The position numbers and the translations under genes were made by a program. From Lentzea kentuckyensis (GTDB lineage: Bacteria; Actinomycetota; Actinomycetes; Mycobacteriales; Pseudonocardiaceae), in the NCBI RefSeq assembly GCF_002150765.1, contig NZ_MUYM01000074.1:53220-87463 (forward strand): 34,244 nt of DNA. The letters are read 5' to 3'. Every line of letters begins with the position of its first letter. The stretch's first letter is position 1. The notes under the pieces were generated by a model. That model was not told the origin of the DNA. It did not search any database and was given only the letters and a program-made list of their open reading frames with translations. This document shows, in pieces, positions 8,942-17,670 of the stretch.

Positions 8942-10315
8942 ATGCTCCGCCGACTGCTCGTCATCACCGTTCCGCTGCTCGTCGCCCTGGTCGCGGCGCT
9001 CGGCATCCCGCTCGCGTCCGCGGTGGTGCAGCGCGAAACGCAGACCACGTACCTCGACCGCCTCGGTGACGCGAGCCGCTTCGCCTCGCTGGCCGAGAGC
9101 GCGCTGCAGTCGGACCGGCTGGAGGCGCTCAGCCAGGAGATCCAGCGCTACGACGCCCTCTACGACGTCCCGGTCGCCTTGGTCAGTGCGGACCGGCGGA
9201 TCCTGCTGGCCTCCCGGCTGGGGTTCAACCCGACCGACGACCTCGAGGTCACGAAGGCCCTGAACACGGCGTTGAACGGCGGCATCCGGCCAGAACCCGA
9301 CTACACGGGCTGGCCGTGGCGCACCGGGTCGATGGTCGTCGTCGAACCGGTCGGGCGGGACAGCGAGGTCGTGGCCGCGGTCGTCACCATCTCGCAGACG
9401 ACGAGCCTCCGGACCGAGGTGCTGCGGCAGTGGGGCCTCATGGCGCTGGCCGGTCTCGCGCCGATGCTCGCCGTGGTCGCCGCCGCCTGGCCGATGTCGC
9501 GGTGGGTGCTCAGGCCCGTGAGCAGGCTCGACGAGGCCACCGCGGCGGTGGCGGCCGGCAACCTCGACGTGCGGGCGGACGAGGTCGGCGGCCCACCCGA
9601 ACTCCGCCGGCTCGCGAAGAGCTTCAACACCATGGTCGACGTCGTCGGCAGGGCGTTGAACAGGCAAAAGGCGTTCGTCGCCGACGCGTCGCACCAGCTG
9701 CGCAACCCGTTGGCCAGCCTCCGGCTCGCCGTCGACAACCTCGAACCGCACGTCCAGGGCGAGCACGGCCGGGAGGCGCACCAGATCGCGGTCGAGGAGG
9801 CCGAGGAGATGGGACGCGTGCTCGACACGCTGCTCGCCGCGACCCGCCTCGACAGCGCCCGCACGACCGAACCCGTCGAGATCGACCAGCTGCTCGTGAC
9901 CCACAAGCCGGCCTGGCAGGCGCTCGCGGCGAAGTCCGGGGTCGACCTCAGGATCGACGTGCCGCCCGGCCTCACCATGCAGGAGCCGCCCGGCGGGCTC
10001 GGCAGCGTGCTGGACGAGCTGGTCAGCAACGCCTTCCGGCTCGCCAACGCCACCGAGGTGCGGGTCACCGGCAGGCCCGGTGAGCTGCACGTCATCGACA
10101 ACGGCGACGGCCTGAACGGCGAGGAACGCGAGCACGCGCTGCAGCGGTTCTGGCGCGCCACCAAACACCAGAACATCGCGGGCACCGGGATGGGCCTCGC
10201 GATCTGCGCCGAGCTGATCGAGTCGGCCGGCGGCACGCTCACCCTGCACGACGCGGACCCCGGACTGGACGTCCGGATCTCCCTCAGCGCTTCACGGAAC
10301 GGAACCAGCGCATAG
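8942..10315 (+). CDS. Sensor histidine kinase, HAMP type
   Basis: A 457-residue membrane kinase. TM1 is at about 7-28, an extracytoplasmic sensor region of about 130 residues at 29-160, TM2 at about 165-185, and a HAMP domain at about 187-240 (WVLRPVSRLDEATAAVAAGNLDV). The dimerisation/phospho-acceptor box is FVADASHQLRNPLASLR with His251. The catalytic ATPase domain has the N box (ELVSNAF, Asn363), DNGDG at 386-390 and GTGMGLAI at 414-421. No clear Shine-Dalgarno precedes the ATG. The 3' end overlaps the convergent TAXI gene by 32 bp. With the response regulator upstream it forms a complete system. The extracytoplasmic domain could sense a ligand directly or through the neighbouring binding lipoprotein; that is inference. 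Confidence 0.95.
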   Translation: MLRRLLVITVPLLVALVAALGIPLASAVVQRETQTTYLDRLGDASRFASLAESALQSDRLEALSQEIQRYDALYDVPVALVSADRRILLASRLGFNPTDDLEVTKALNTALNGGIRPEPDYTGWPWRTGSMVVVEPVGRDSEVVAAVVTISQTTSLRTEVLRQWGLMALAGLAPMLAVVAAAWPMSRWVLRPVSRLDEATAAVAAGNLDVRADEVGGPPELRRLAKSFNTMVDVVGRALNRQKAFVADASHQLRNPLASLRLAVDNLEPHVQGEHGREAHQIAVEEAEEMGRVLDTLLAATRLDSARTTEPVEIDQLLVTHKPAWQALAAKSGVDLRIDVPPGLTMQEPPGGLGSVLDELVSNAFRLANATEVRVTGRPGELHVIDNGDGLNGEEREHALQRFWRATKHQNIAGTGMGLAICAELIESAGGTLTLHDADPGLDVRISLSASRNGTSA

Positions 10316-11183
10316 CGCCGTCGTGCAGCGGCACGAGACCGGTCGCGATGCCGGTGCGGACGTTTATCCGCGACGCCTCCGGATGCCCCTCCACGATCCG
10401 CGCCGTCTCGGTGAACACCGTGCGCGTCACCACCTCCACCACGTCCGCGCTCAGCGTGTCGCGCGCCAGCAGCAGGTTCGGCACCGCGAACGTGTGGTTC
10501 GCGGCCACGCCCTCGTAGGTGGTGCTGGGGATGGTCGCCGGGATGTACGGCCCCTTGTAGGCGTCGGCGAGCTTGACGGCCTCCTCCGCGATGTCGATCA
10601 GCCGCACCTTCTCCTTCAGGTCGGTGATCGCGGGAGTCGGTATTCCGGTCAGCGCCAGCATCGCGTCCAGCGATCCGTCCGCGACCCGGCGGGAGGCCTC
10701 CGAGTGGGCCATGCGTGCGTCCATTGCGGACACGTTGAACGCCTTCAGCATCCGCATCGACGTGAACTCCGTGCCAGAACCCGTGGGCCCCAACGAGATC
10801 CGCTTGCCCGCGAGATCGGCGAAGGTCCGGATCGGCGACGCGGCCGGCACGGCGATCTGCATGAAACTGTCGTAGAGCCGCCCGACCGCGCGGACGCTCT
10901 GCGGGTCGTCGATGGGGTCCAAAGAGGACAACGCGAGCTGCGCCTCACCGGAGCGCAGCAGGGCCAGGTTCTCCACCGACGCCGCGGTCGGGATCGCCGT
11001 CACCTTCGTGCCGGGCAGCTGCTCGGCCAGCGCGGCCGCGAGCGCTCCGCCGACCTCGCGGAAGACCGCGCCCTCCGGTCCGGTCGCGAGCACCAGTTCG
11101 GCGGGTGCGTCGACCCTGCGCGGGGTACACCCGGCGAGAGCCAGACCTGCACCCAGCAGGAGTGTGCGACGGCTGAGTGACAC
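10284..11183 (-). CDS. TAXI-family (TRAP-associated) solute-binding lipoprotein, orphan
   Basis: A 299-residue extracytoplasmic binding protein. The N terminus SLSRRTLLLGAGLALAGC combines a twin-arginine motif with a lipobox; Cys18 would be lipidated, a substrate for the Lgt encoded nearby. The mature part has the TAXI pattern: LVLATGPEGAVFREVGGALA, TAASVENLALLRSGEAQLAL, GKRISLGPTGSGTEFTSMRML, and a late AVPNLLLARDTLSADVV. TAXI proteins normally feed a DctQM-like TRAP membrane unit, which is absent from this window. Instead the gene is convergent with a histidine kinase and divergent from a DctA symporter. A co-sensor role, like the binding protein DctB of Bacillus subtilis, is a plausible inference. 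The GTG start has no Shine-Dalgarno; a TAGGCT -10 lies just upstream. Confidence 0.93.
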   Translation of the reverse strand: MSLSRRTLLLGAGLALAGCTPRRVDAPAELVLATGPEGAVFREVGGALAAALAEQLPGTKVTAIPTAASVENLALLRSGEAQLALSSLDPIDDPQSVRAVGRLYDSFMQIAVPAASPIRTFADLAGKRISLGPTGSGTEFTSMRMLKAFNVSAMDARMAHSEASRRVADGSLDAMLALTGIPTPAITDLKEKVRLIDIAEEAVKLADAYKGPYIPATIPSTTYEGVAANHTFAVPNLLLARDTLSADVVEVVTRTVFTETARIVEGHPEASRINVRTGIATGLVPLHDGAMRWFRSVKR

Positions 11184-11189
11184 GGATGA

Positions 11190-11195
11190 AGCCTA
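11190..11195 (-). promoter_or_regulatory. -10 element for a leaderless TAXI transcript
   Basis: On the minus strand TAGGCT ends 6 bp before the GTG start, with no ribosome-binding site between them. That geometry is typical of leaderless mRNAs in actinobacteria. The same TAGGCT-6 bp-GTG arrangement is found before the DUF2461 gene. Confidence 0.55.
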
Positions 11196-11294
11196 GCTGT
11201 TACGTCAGAGCTGTCTGAAGTTTCCGTGTGTCGGCTTGTTGCCGTCGGTGGCGCGGCTCACTCTCCTACTCAACGCGAAGTTCAAGGAGGAACC

Positions 11295-12644
11295 GTGGCG
11301 ACCACCACCACCGGCCGCAAACCGATCTACAAGCACCTGTATTTCTGGGTGCTCGTCTCCATCGTGCTGGGCGCGGCCGTCGGCTTCCTGTTCCCCAAAC
11401 AGGCGTCCGAGATGAAGTGGCTCGCGGATCTGTTCGTCAACCTCGTCAAGGTCGTCATCGCGCCGACCATCTTCGCGACGATCATCGTCGGCATCGCGGG
11501 CCTGGGCAATCTCGCCAAGGCGGGCGGTCTCGCACTGCGGACGATCCTCTACTTCACCGCGATGACGACGGTGGCGCTCGCCATCGGCCTCCTCGTGGTG
11601 AACATCGTGGCGCCGGGTCACCACGGCGGTGAGATCGCGCTGAACGAGGCCGCGGCCAAGGACACGCTGAAGTCGGCGTCGACCGCCGAAACCGGGGTCA
11701 CCGGCTTCATCCTGAGTCTGGTGCCGAAGTCGTTCGTCAGCGCCTTCACGGACGGACAGCTGATCCAGGTCCTCGTCGTCGCGATCCTCGTGGCCATCGC
11801 CGTGGCGGGCATGGGCGAGCGCGGTGCCAAGGTCGTCTCCGCGATGGAGACCCTGTCCAAGGTCATGTTCGGCATCATCAAGATCGTCATGTACGCGGCG
11901 CCGATCGGTGCGTTCGGTGGCATCGCCTACACGGTCGGCAAGTTCGGTGGCGGCATCCTCAGCAAGCTGCTCTGGCTGATGGGTTCCTTCTACGCCACCT
12001 GTTTCCTGTTCATCGTCGTCGTTCTCGGCATCGTGGCGCGGATCGCGGGCTTCAGCCTCCTGAAGTTCCTGCGCTACATCAAGGACGAGATCCTGATCGT
12101 GCTCGGCACGTCGTCGTCCGAGTCGGTGCTGCCGCGCATGATGGTCAAGCTGGAGGCGGCGGGCGCGCAGAAGTCGGTCGTGGGCCTCACCATCCCGACC
12201 GGCTACTCGTTCAACCTCGACGGCACCTGCATCTACCTGACCATGGGCGCGATCTTCATCGCCCAGGCCACTGGCCACGACGTCTCGATCGGCGTCCAGA
12301 TCGGCCTGCTGCTGTTCATGCTGATCGCGTCGAAGGGCGCGGCGGGCGTCACCGGCGCCGGCCTCGTCACCCTGGCCGCCTCGCTGCAGGCCTTCGAGGC
12401 CCACTCAGCCATCCCCGCGGTCGGCATCGCGCTGATCGTCGGCATCGACCGCTTCATGTCGGAGGCCCGCGCCATCACCAACGTGATCGGCAACGGTGTC
12501 GGCTCGCTGGTCGTCGCCGCGTGGCAGAAGGGGCTGGACAAGGAGCGCCTGAACGAGGTGCTGGACAACCCCGACCTGGTCGACGTGGACGACCTGCTGG
12601 AGAAGCAGCACGCCGAGTCGGACAAGGCGGCGGCTGCCCACTGA
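11295..12644 (+). CDS. dctA: DctA-type C4-dicarboxylate:cation symporter
   Basis: A 449-residue secondary transporter of the DAACS family (Na+ or H+ symport of dicarboxylates or acidic amino acids). Hydrophobic segments are spread through the protein; hallmark re-entrant motifs are visible: SSSESVLPRMM (HP1 serine-rich), TGYSFNLDGTCIYLTMGAIF (TM7) and SKGAAGVTGAG (HP2). Start GTG 11295 is preceded by AAGGAGGAA at ideal spacing and gives VATTTTGRKPIYKHLYFW; longer upstream frames lack a ribosome-binding site. It is divergent from the TAXI lipoprotein gene and lies beside a two-component system, supporting dicarboxylate substrates (succinate, fumarate, malate) over glutamate. Two hairpins follow. 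The family is certain; the symbol rests on context. Confidence 0.93.
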   Translation: MATTTTGRKPIYKHLYFWVLVSIVLGAAVGFLFPKQASEMKWLADLFVNLVKVVIAPTIFATIIVGIAGLGNLAKAGGLALRTILYFTAMTTVALAIGLLVVNIVAPGHHGGEIALNEAAAKDTLKSASTAETGVTGFILSLVPKSFVSAFTDGQLIQVLVVAILVAIAVAGMGERGAKVVSAMETLSKVMFGIIKIVMYAAPIGAFGGIAYTVGKFGGGILSKLLWLMGSFYATCFLFIVVVLGIVARIAGFSLLKFLRYIKDEILIVLGTSSSESVLPRMMVKLEAAGAQKSVVGLTIPTGYSFNLDGTCIYLTMGAIFIAQATGHDVSIGVQIGLLLFMLIASKGAAGVTGAGLVTLAASLQAFEAHSAIPAVGIALIVGIDRFMSEARAITNVIGNGVGSLVVAAWQKGLDKERLNEVLDNPDLVDVDDLLEKQHAESDKAAAAH

Positions 12645-12652
12645 GGACGTCC

Positions 12653-12686
12653 GTGACCGGAGGCGTCTCTCCTCGCCTCCGGTCAC
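12653..12686 (+). terminator. First hairpin after dctA
   Basis: Perfect 13-bp stem GTGACCGGAGGCG / CGCCTCCGGTCAC around an 8-nt pyrimidine loop, 8 bp after the stop codon. It lacks a T tract. Confidence 0.7.
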
Positions 12687-12711
12687 GTGACCAGCCAAGG
12701 CCTCTTGAATG

Positions 12712-12766
12712 CCGAGGTCCCGCTCTCCCCGCATGCGGCGCGGGGAGAACGGGACCTCGGTCTTTT
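12712..12766 (+). terminator. Strong intrinsic terminator after dctA
   Basis: An 11-bp stem, CCGAGGTCCCG at 12712-12722 with 12750-12760, continues after one mismatch into a further 9 bp (12724-12732 with 12740-12748). The loop has 7 nt, and TCTTTT follows. This is the best-formed terminator in the window and isolates dctA from gltB. Confidence 0.9.
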
Positions 12767-13146
12767 GCATGTGAACGAAAGCCGGTGAGCGTCCGCTAAC
12801 TGAGATGACAAGGCGCGGACCAGGCAAAACACTGTGTTACCCAGTGAGTCTGGTGTTAAACCGTGATTGTCGCGCAACTCTCATCGGGCTGGCTCATGTT
12901 GAACGTTCGGTTACGCTAACCCGGCCGTAACGTTGCTCGACGTTCGCTGCAATGTCGCTCAGCGCTGGGAAATCGTTACGCTTCCATGACCTAGATCACC
13001 CATTGGCGGGTGTCCCTGGGTTTCGCGGCTGTTAAAGTCGCGTCAACACGCGGGCCATCGTCGTCCCGTGCTCCCACCTGTTGGTTCGAGGTCTGAGCAC
13101 GAGGACTTTAGTTCTTTACGCGAGGACGACGAAGGAGGTCTGCGCA
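12767..13146 (+). promoter_or_regulatory. Control region upstream of gltB
   Basis: A 380-bp gene-free region, AT-richer than its neighbours. It holds several possible operators: AACACTGTGTT (12828-12838), a perfect GGTTA-CGC-TAACC (12909-12921), and GTTACG (12910-12915) facing CGTAAC (12926-12931) with a further GTTACG at 12975-12980. A TAAAGT -10-like element lies at 13033-13038. The stretch 12932-12966 shows GCT-containing units repeating about every 11 bp. The Shine-Dalgarno AAGGAGGT sits at 13133-13140. Which element is used, and by which regulator, cannot be decided from sequence. Confidence 0.5.
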
Positions 13147-16100
13147 GTGATCTTCTCCGCCATCCCCGGCCCCCAGGGTCTTTACGACCCGGCTGATGAG
13201 CGCGACGCCTGCGGTGTCGCCATGGTGGCCGACATCCAGGGCAGGCGTTCTCACGGCATCGTTGTCGACGCGTTGACAGCGCTGGCCAACCTGGAGCACC
13301 GCGGCGCCGCCGGCGCCGAGCCCACCTCGGGTGACGGTGCGGGCATCCTGCTGCAGCTGCCGGACGAGTTTCTGCGCGCTGTGGCCGAGTTCGAGCTCCC
13401 GGAACGCGGGCAATACGCGGCGGGAATCGCTTTCCTTCCGTTTGAATCCGAAGAACGCGTCGAGGCAATGCGGCAGATCGAACGCATTGCCGAAGAGGAG
13501 AACCTCGTCGTTCTCGGCTGGCGCGACGTTCCGGTCGACCCGGAGAAGGCGAACGTCGGCCCGACGGCGCTGTCGGTGGCCCCGCACTTCGCACAGCTGT
13601 TCGTGAAGGGCACGCGTGACGAGTCCGGCATCGCGCTGGACCGCCTGGCTTTCTGCCTGCGCAAGCGGGTCGAGCACGAAGGCAGCGTGTACTTCCCGTC
13701 GCTGTCCGCGCGCACGATCGTCTACAAGGGAATGCTGACGACCGAGCAGCTGCCGGCGTTCTTCCCCGACCTGCACGACGAGCGCCTCTACACGGCGATC
13801 GCGTTGGTGCACAGCCGTTTCTCCACGAACACCTTCCCCTCGTGGCCGCTCGCGCACCCGTTCCGGTTCGTCGCGCACAACGGTGAGATCAACACCGTGC
13901 GTGGCAACCGCAACCGCATGCGCGCCCGCGAGGCTTTGCTGGACAGCGAACTCATTCCCGGCGACCTCGCCAGGCTGTTCCCGATCTGCGACCCCGAAGG
14001 GTCGGACTCGGCGTCGTTCGACGAGGTGCTGGAACTGCTGCACCTCGGCGGCCGCAGCCTGCCGCACGCCGTGCTGATGATGATCCCGGAGGCGTGGGAG
14101 AACCACGCCACGATGGACCCGAAGCGCCGTGCGTTCTACCAGTTCCACGCTTCGCTGATGGAGCCGTGGGACGGCCCGGCCTGCGTCACGTTCACCGACG
14201 GCGAGCTCGTCGGCGCGGTGCTCGACCGCAACGGCCTGCGTCCCGCCCGCTGGTGGCAGACCGCGGACGGCCGCGTCGTACTGGCGTCCGAGACCGGTGT
14301 GCTCGACGTGCCGTCCGACCAGGTGGTCGCGAAGGGCCGCCTGCAGCCGGGCCGCATGTTCCTGGTGGACACCACCCAGGGCCGCATCCTCGACGACGAC
14401 GAGTTCAAGTCGGGGCTGGCCTCGGAGGAGCCCTACGACGAGTGGCTGCACGCCGGCCTGCTCGACCTCGCCGACCTGTCCGACCGCGAACACGTGGTGC
14501 AGAGCCACGAGTCGGTCGTGCGCCGCCAGCTCACCTTCGGCTACACCGAGGAGGAGCTGCGGATCCTGCTCACGCCCATGTCGATCTCGGGCGCGGAGCC
14601 GCTGGCCTCCATGGGCACGGACACCCCGGTCGCGGCGCTGAGCCAGCGTTCCCGGCTGCTCTACGACTACTTCGTGCAGAACTTCGCACAGGTCACGAAC
14701 CCGCCGCTGGACGCGATCCGCGAGGAGATCGTCACGTCCGTCAAGCGCGTGATGGGCCCCGAGCAGAACCTGCTCGACCCCGGCCCGGTCTCGTGCCGCC
14801 ACGTGACGCTCGACTACCCGGTCATCGACAACGACGAGCTCGCCAAGCTCATCCACATCAACGACGACGGCGACCTGCCGGGCTTCGCCTGCACCGTCCT
14901 GTCCGGACTGTACGAAGTGGACGGTGGCGGCGAGGCGCTGACCGCCGCGATCGAGCGCGTGCGTCGCGAGGCGTCGGAGGCCATCGCGAACGGCGCCCGG
15001 ACGCTGGTGCTGAGCGACCGCGACTCCGACCACCGGATGGCGCCGATCCCGTCGCTGCTGCTCGTCTCCGCGGTGCACCACCACCTGGTGCGCACCAAGG
15101 AACGTCTGCGTGTCGCGCTGGTCGTCGAGTCCGGTGACTGCCGCGAGGTCCACCACGTCGCCGCGCTGCTGAGCTACGGCGCCGCCGCGGTGAACCCGTA
15201 CCTCGCGTTCGAGACGATCGAGGACCTGATCAGCCAGGGCGCCATCACCGGTGTCCCGGCGCACAAGGCGATCCGCAACTACGTCAAGGCGCTCGTGAAG
15301 GGCGTCCTGAAGATCATGTCGAAGATGGGCATCTCGACGGTCGGCGCCTACACCGCGGCGCAGATCTTCGAGGCGGTCGGCCTGTCCAACGACCTGCTCG
15401 ACGAGTACTTCACCGGAACGCAGTCCAAGCTCGGTGGAGCCGGGCTGGAGGTGCTCGCGGAGGAGGTGGCGCTGCGCCACCGCCGCGCGTTCCCGGACAA
15501 CCCGACCGACCGCGCGCATCGCAGGCTGGAAGTCGGTGGCGAGTACTCCTACCGCCGCGAGGGCGAGCTGCACCTGTTCACGCCGGAGACGGTGTTCCTG
15601 TTGCAGCACGCCACGAAGACGCGCAAGGAGGAGGCCTTCCGCCAGTACACGGCGGAGGTCGAGCGCATCTCGCGGCAGGGCGGCACGTTGCGCGGCCTGT
15701 TCAAGTTCCGCACCGAGGGCCGCACGCCGATCCCGATCGACGAGGTCGAGCCGGTCAGCTCGATCGTCAAGCGCTTCAACACCGGCGCCATGTCCTACGG
15801 CTCGATCTCCGCCGAGGCGCACGAAACCCTCGCCATCGCCATGAACCGGCTCGGTGGCCGGTCCAACTCCGGTGAGGGCGGCGAGGACCGCGAGCGCCTG
15901 TACGACCCGGAGCGCCGCTCCGCCGTCAAGCAGGTCGCGAGTGGACGGTTCGGCGTCACGAGCGAGTACCTCGTGAACTCCACGGACATCCAGATCAAGA
16001 TGGCGCAGGGCGCGAAGCCCGGCGAGGGCGGCCAGCTGCCCGGCTTCAAGGTCTACCCGTGGATCGCGCGCACCCGGCACTCCACGCCCGGCGTCGGTCT

Positions 16101-17670
16101 CATCTCGCCACCGCCGCACCACGACATCTACTCGATCGAAGACCTGGCGCAGCTCATCCACGACCTGAAGAACGCGAACGAGCAGGCCCGCGTTCACGTG
16201 AAGCTGGTCTCGTCGATCGGTGTCGGCACGGTCGCGGCGGGTGTCGCCAAGGCGCACGCGGACGTCGTGCTGATCTCGGGCTACGACGGTGGCACCGGTG
16301 CCTCGCCGATGAACTCGCTGAAGCACGCGGGAACGCCGTGGGAGATCGGTCTCGCCGAGACGCAGCAGACGTTGCTGCTCAACGGTTTGCGCGACCGCAT
16401 CACCGTTCAGGTCGACGGCGCGATGCGCACCGGCCGTGACGTCGTCGTCGCCGCTCTGCTGGGCGCCGAGGAGTTCGGCTTCGCGACCGCGCCACTGATC
16501 GTCGCGGGCTGCGTGATGATGCGCGTCTGCCACCTGGACACGTGCCCGGTCGGCGTCGCCACGCAGAACCCCGACCTGCGCGCCCGCTACACCGGCCAGG
16601 CCGACCACGTCGTGAACTTCTTCGAGTTCATCGCGCAGGAGGCCCGCGAGCTGCTGGCGGAGCTCGGTTTCCGCACGATCGACGAGGCCGTCGGACACGC
16701 GGAGCTGCTCGACAAGGACGATGCGATCGAGCACTGGAAGACCGAGGGCCTGAACCTGGAGCCGGTGTTCGAGGTGCCGGAAACCCCGTACCCGACGGCG
16801 AAGCGCAAGATCCGCGACCAGGACCACGGCCTGGACAAGGCCCTGGACCGCACGCTCATCCAGCTCGCCGAGGCGGCGCTGGAGGACGCGCACCAGGTCA
16901 ACCTGGAGCTGCCGGTCCGCAACGTCAACCGCACGGTCGGCACGCTGCTCGGCGCCGAGGTCACCCGTCGCTACGGCGGCGAGGGCCTGGAGGACGACAC
17001 GATCCGGGTGAAGCTCACCGGGTCGGCCGGCCAGTCGCTCGGCGCGTTCCTGCCGCGCGGCATCACGCTGGAGATGGTCGGCGACGCGAACGACTACGTC
17101 GGCAAGGGCCTGTCCGGCGGGCGGATCATCGTCCGGCCGCACGACGACGCGCCGTTCCGCGCCGAGGACCAGGTGATCGCGGGCAACGTGATCGGCTACG
17201 GCGCCACGTCCGGCGAGGTGTTCCTGCGCGGTCGCGTCGGTGAGCGGTTCTGCGTGCGCAACTCCGGCGCGCTGCTCGTGGCGGAGGGCGTGGGCGACCA
17301 CGCGTTCGAATACATGACCGGTGGCCGGGCAGTGGTGCTCGGGCCGACCGGGCGCAACGTCGCGGCCGGCATGTCCGGCGGCATCGCGTACGTGCTCGAC
17401 CTGGACCCGTTGTCGGTGAACCAGGAGATGGTGCAACTGCAGCGCCTCAACGCCGAGGACCTGCGTTGGCTCAAGGACGCCGTCACCAAGCATCACCAGC
17501 ACACCGGCTCTGCCGTCGCTGCGTCGCTGCTCGGTGACTGGACTCGGCGAGCCGGTGCGTTCACGAAGGTCATGCCCGGCGACTATCAGCGCGTTCTCGA
17601 GGCCATGCGCCTCGCCCGCGCCGAGGGCCGGGACGTTGACGCGGCTGTCATGGAGGCGTCTCGTGGCTGA
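13147..17670 (+). CDS. gltB: Glutamate synthase (NADPH) large subunit
   Basis: Makes two glutamates from glutamine and 2-oxoglutarate, with electrons delivered by GltD. About 1507 residues, the usual size. The class II glutaminase domain is N-terminal: RDACGVAMVAD places nucleophile Cys22 after a 21-residue propeptide that must be cleaved. The central and FMN-barrel domains follow (GEGGEDRERLYD, GAKPGEGGQLPGFKV, HHDIYSIEDLAQLIHDLK, ISGYDGGTGASPMNSLKHAG). The 3Fe-4S ligands are C1122, C1128 and C1133 in the CVMMRVCHLDTC segment. A C-terminal Gly-rich beta-helix ends the protein. GTG 13147 is preceded by AAGGAGGT with a 6-bp gap; starts further upstream lack a site. It overlaps gltD by 8 bp. 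Confidence 0.98.
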   Translation: MIFSAIPGPQGLYDPADERDACGVAMVADIQGRRSHGIVVDALTALANLEHRGAAGAEPTSGDGAGILLQLPDEFLRAVAEFELPERGQYAAGIAFLPFESEERVEAMRQIERIAEEENLVVLGWRDVPVDPEKANVGPTALSVAPHFAQLFVKGTRDESGIALDRLAFCLRKRVEHEGSVYFPSLSARTIVYKGMLTTEQLPAFFPDLHDERLYTAIALVHSRFSTNTFPSWPLAHPFRFVAHNGEINTVRGNRNRMRAREALLDSELIPGDLARLFPICDPEGSDSASFDEVLELLHLGGRSLPHAVLMMIPEAWENHATMDPKRRAFYQFHASLMEPWDGPACVTFTDGELVGAVLDRNGLRPARWWQTADGRVVLASETGVLDVPSDQVVAKGRLQPGRMFLVDTTQGRILDDDEFKSGLASEEPYDEWLHAGLLDLADLSDREHVVQSHESVVRRQLTFGYTEEELRILLTPMSISGAEPLASMGTDTPVAALSQRSRLLYDYFVQNFAQVTNPPLDAIREEIVTSVKRVMGPEQNLLDPGPVSCRHVTLDYPVIDNDELAKLIHINDDGDLPGFACTVLSGLYEVDGGGEALTAAIERVRREASEAIANGARTLVLSDRDSDHRMAPIPSLLLVSAVHHHLVRTKERLRVALVVESGDCREVHHVAALLSYGAAAVNPYLAFETIEDLISQGAITGVPAHKAIRNYVKALVKGVLKIMSKMGISTVGAYTAAQIFEAVGLSNDLLDEYFTGTQSKLGGAGLEVLAEEVALRHRRAFPDNPTDRAHRRLEVGGEYSYRREGELHLFTPETVFLLQHATKTRKEEAFRQYTAEVERISRQGGTLRGLFKFRTEGRTPIPIDEVEPVSSIVKRFNTGAMSYGSISAEAHETLAIAMNRLGGRSNSGEGGEDRERLYDPERRSAVKQVASGRFGVTSEYLVNSTDIQIKMAQGAKPGEGGQLPGFKVYPWIARTRHSTPGVGLISPPPHHDIYSIEDLAQLIHDLKNANEQARVHVKLVSSIGVGTVAAGVAKAHADVVLISGYDGGTGASPMNSLKHAGTPWEIGLAETQQTLLLNGLRDRITVQVDGAMRTGRDVVVAALLGAEEFGFATAPLIVAGCVMMRVCHLDTCPVGVATQNPDLRARYTGQADHVVNFFEFIAQEARELLAELGFRTIDEAVGHAELLDKDDAIEHWKTEGLNLEPVFEVPETPYPTAKRKIRDQDHGLDKALDRTLIQLAEAALEDAHQVNLELPVRNVNRTVGTLLGAEVTRRYGGEGLEDDTIRVKLTGSAGQSLGAFLPRGITLEMVGDANDYVGKGLSGGRIIVRPHDDAPFRAEDQVIAGNVIGYGATSGEVFLRGRVGERFCVRNSGALLVAEGVGDHAFEYMTGGRAVVLGPTGRNVAAGMSGGIAYVLDLDPLSVNQEMVQLQRLNAEDLRWLKDAVTKHHQHTGSAVAASLLGDWTRRAGAFTKVMPGDYQRVLEAMRLARAEGRDVDAAVMEASRG

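Noticed and set aside
12767..13146. A GlnR box upstream of gltB
   Set aside because: Several GTTAC/GTAAC half-sites exist, but no GAAAC-type partner stands at the required 6-bp gap on either strand. The single GAAAT at 12969 has no matching half-site 11 bp away.
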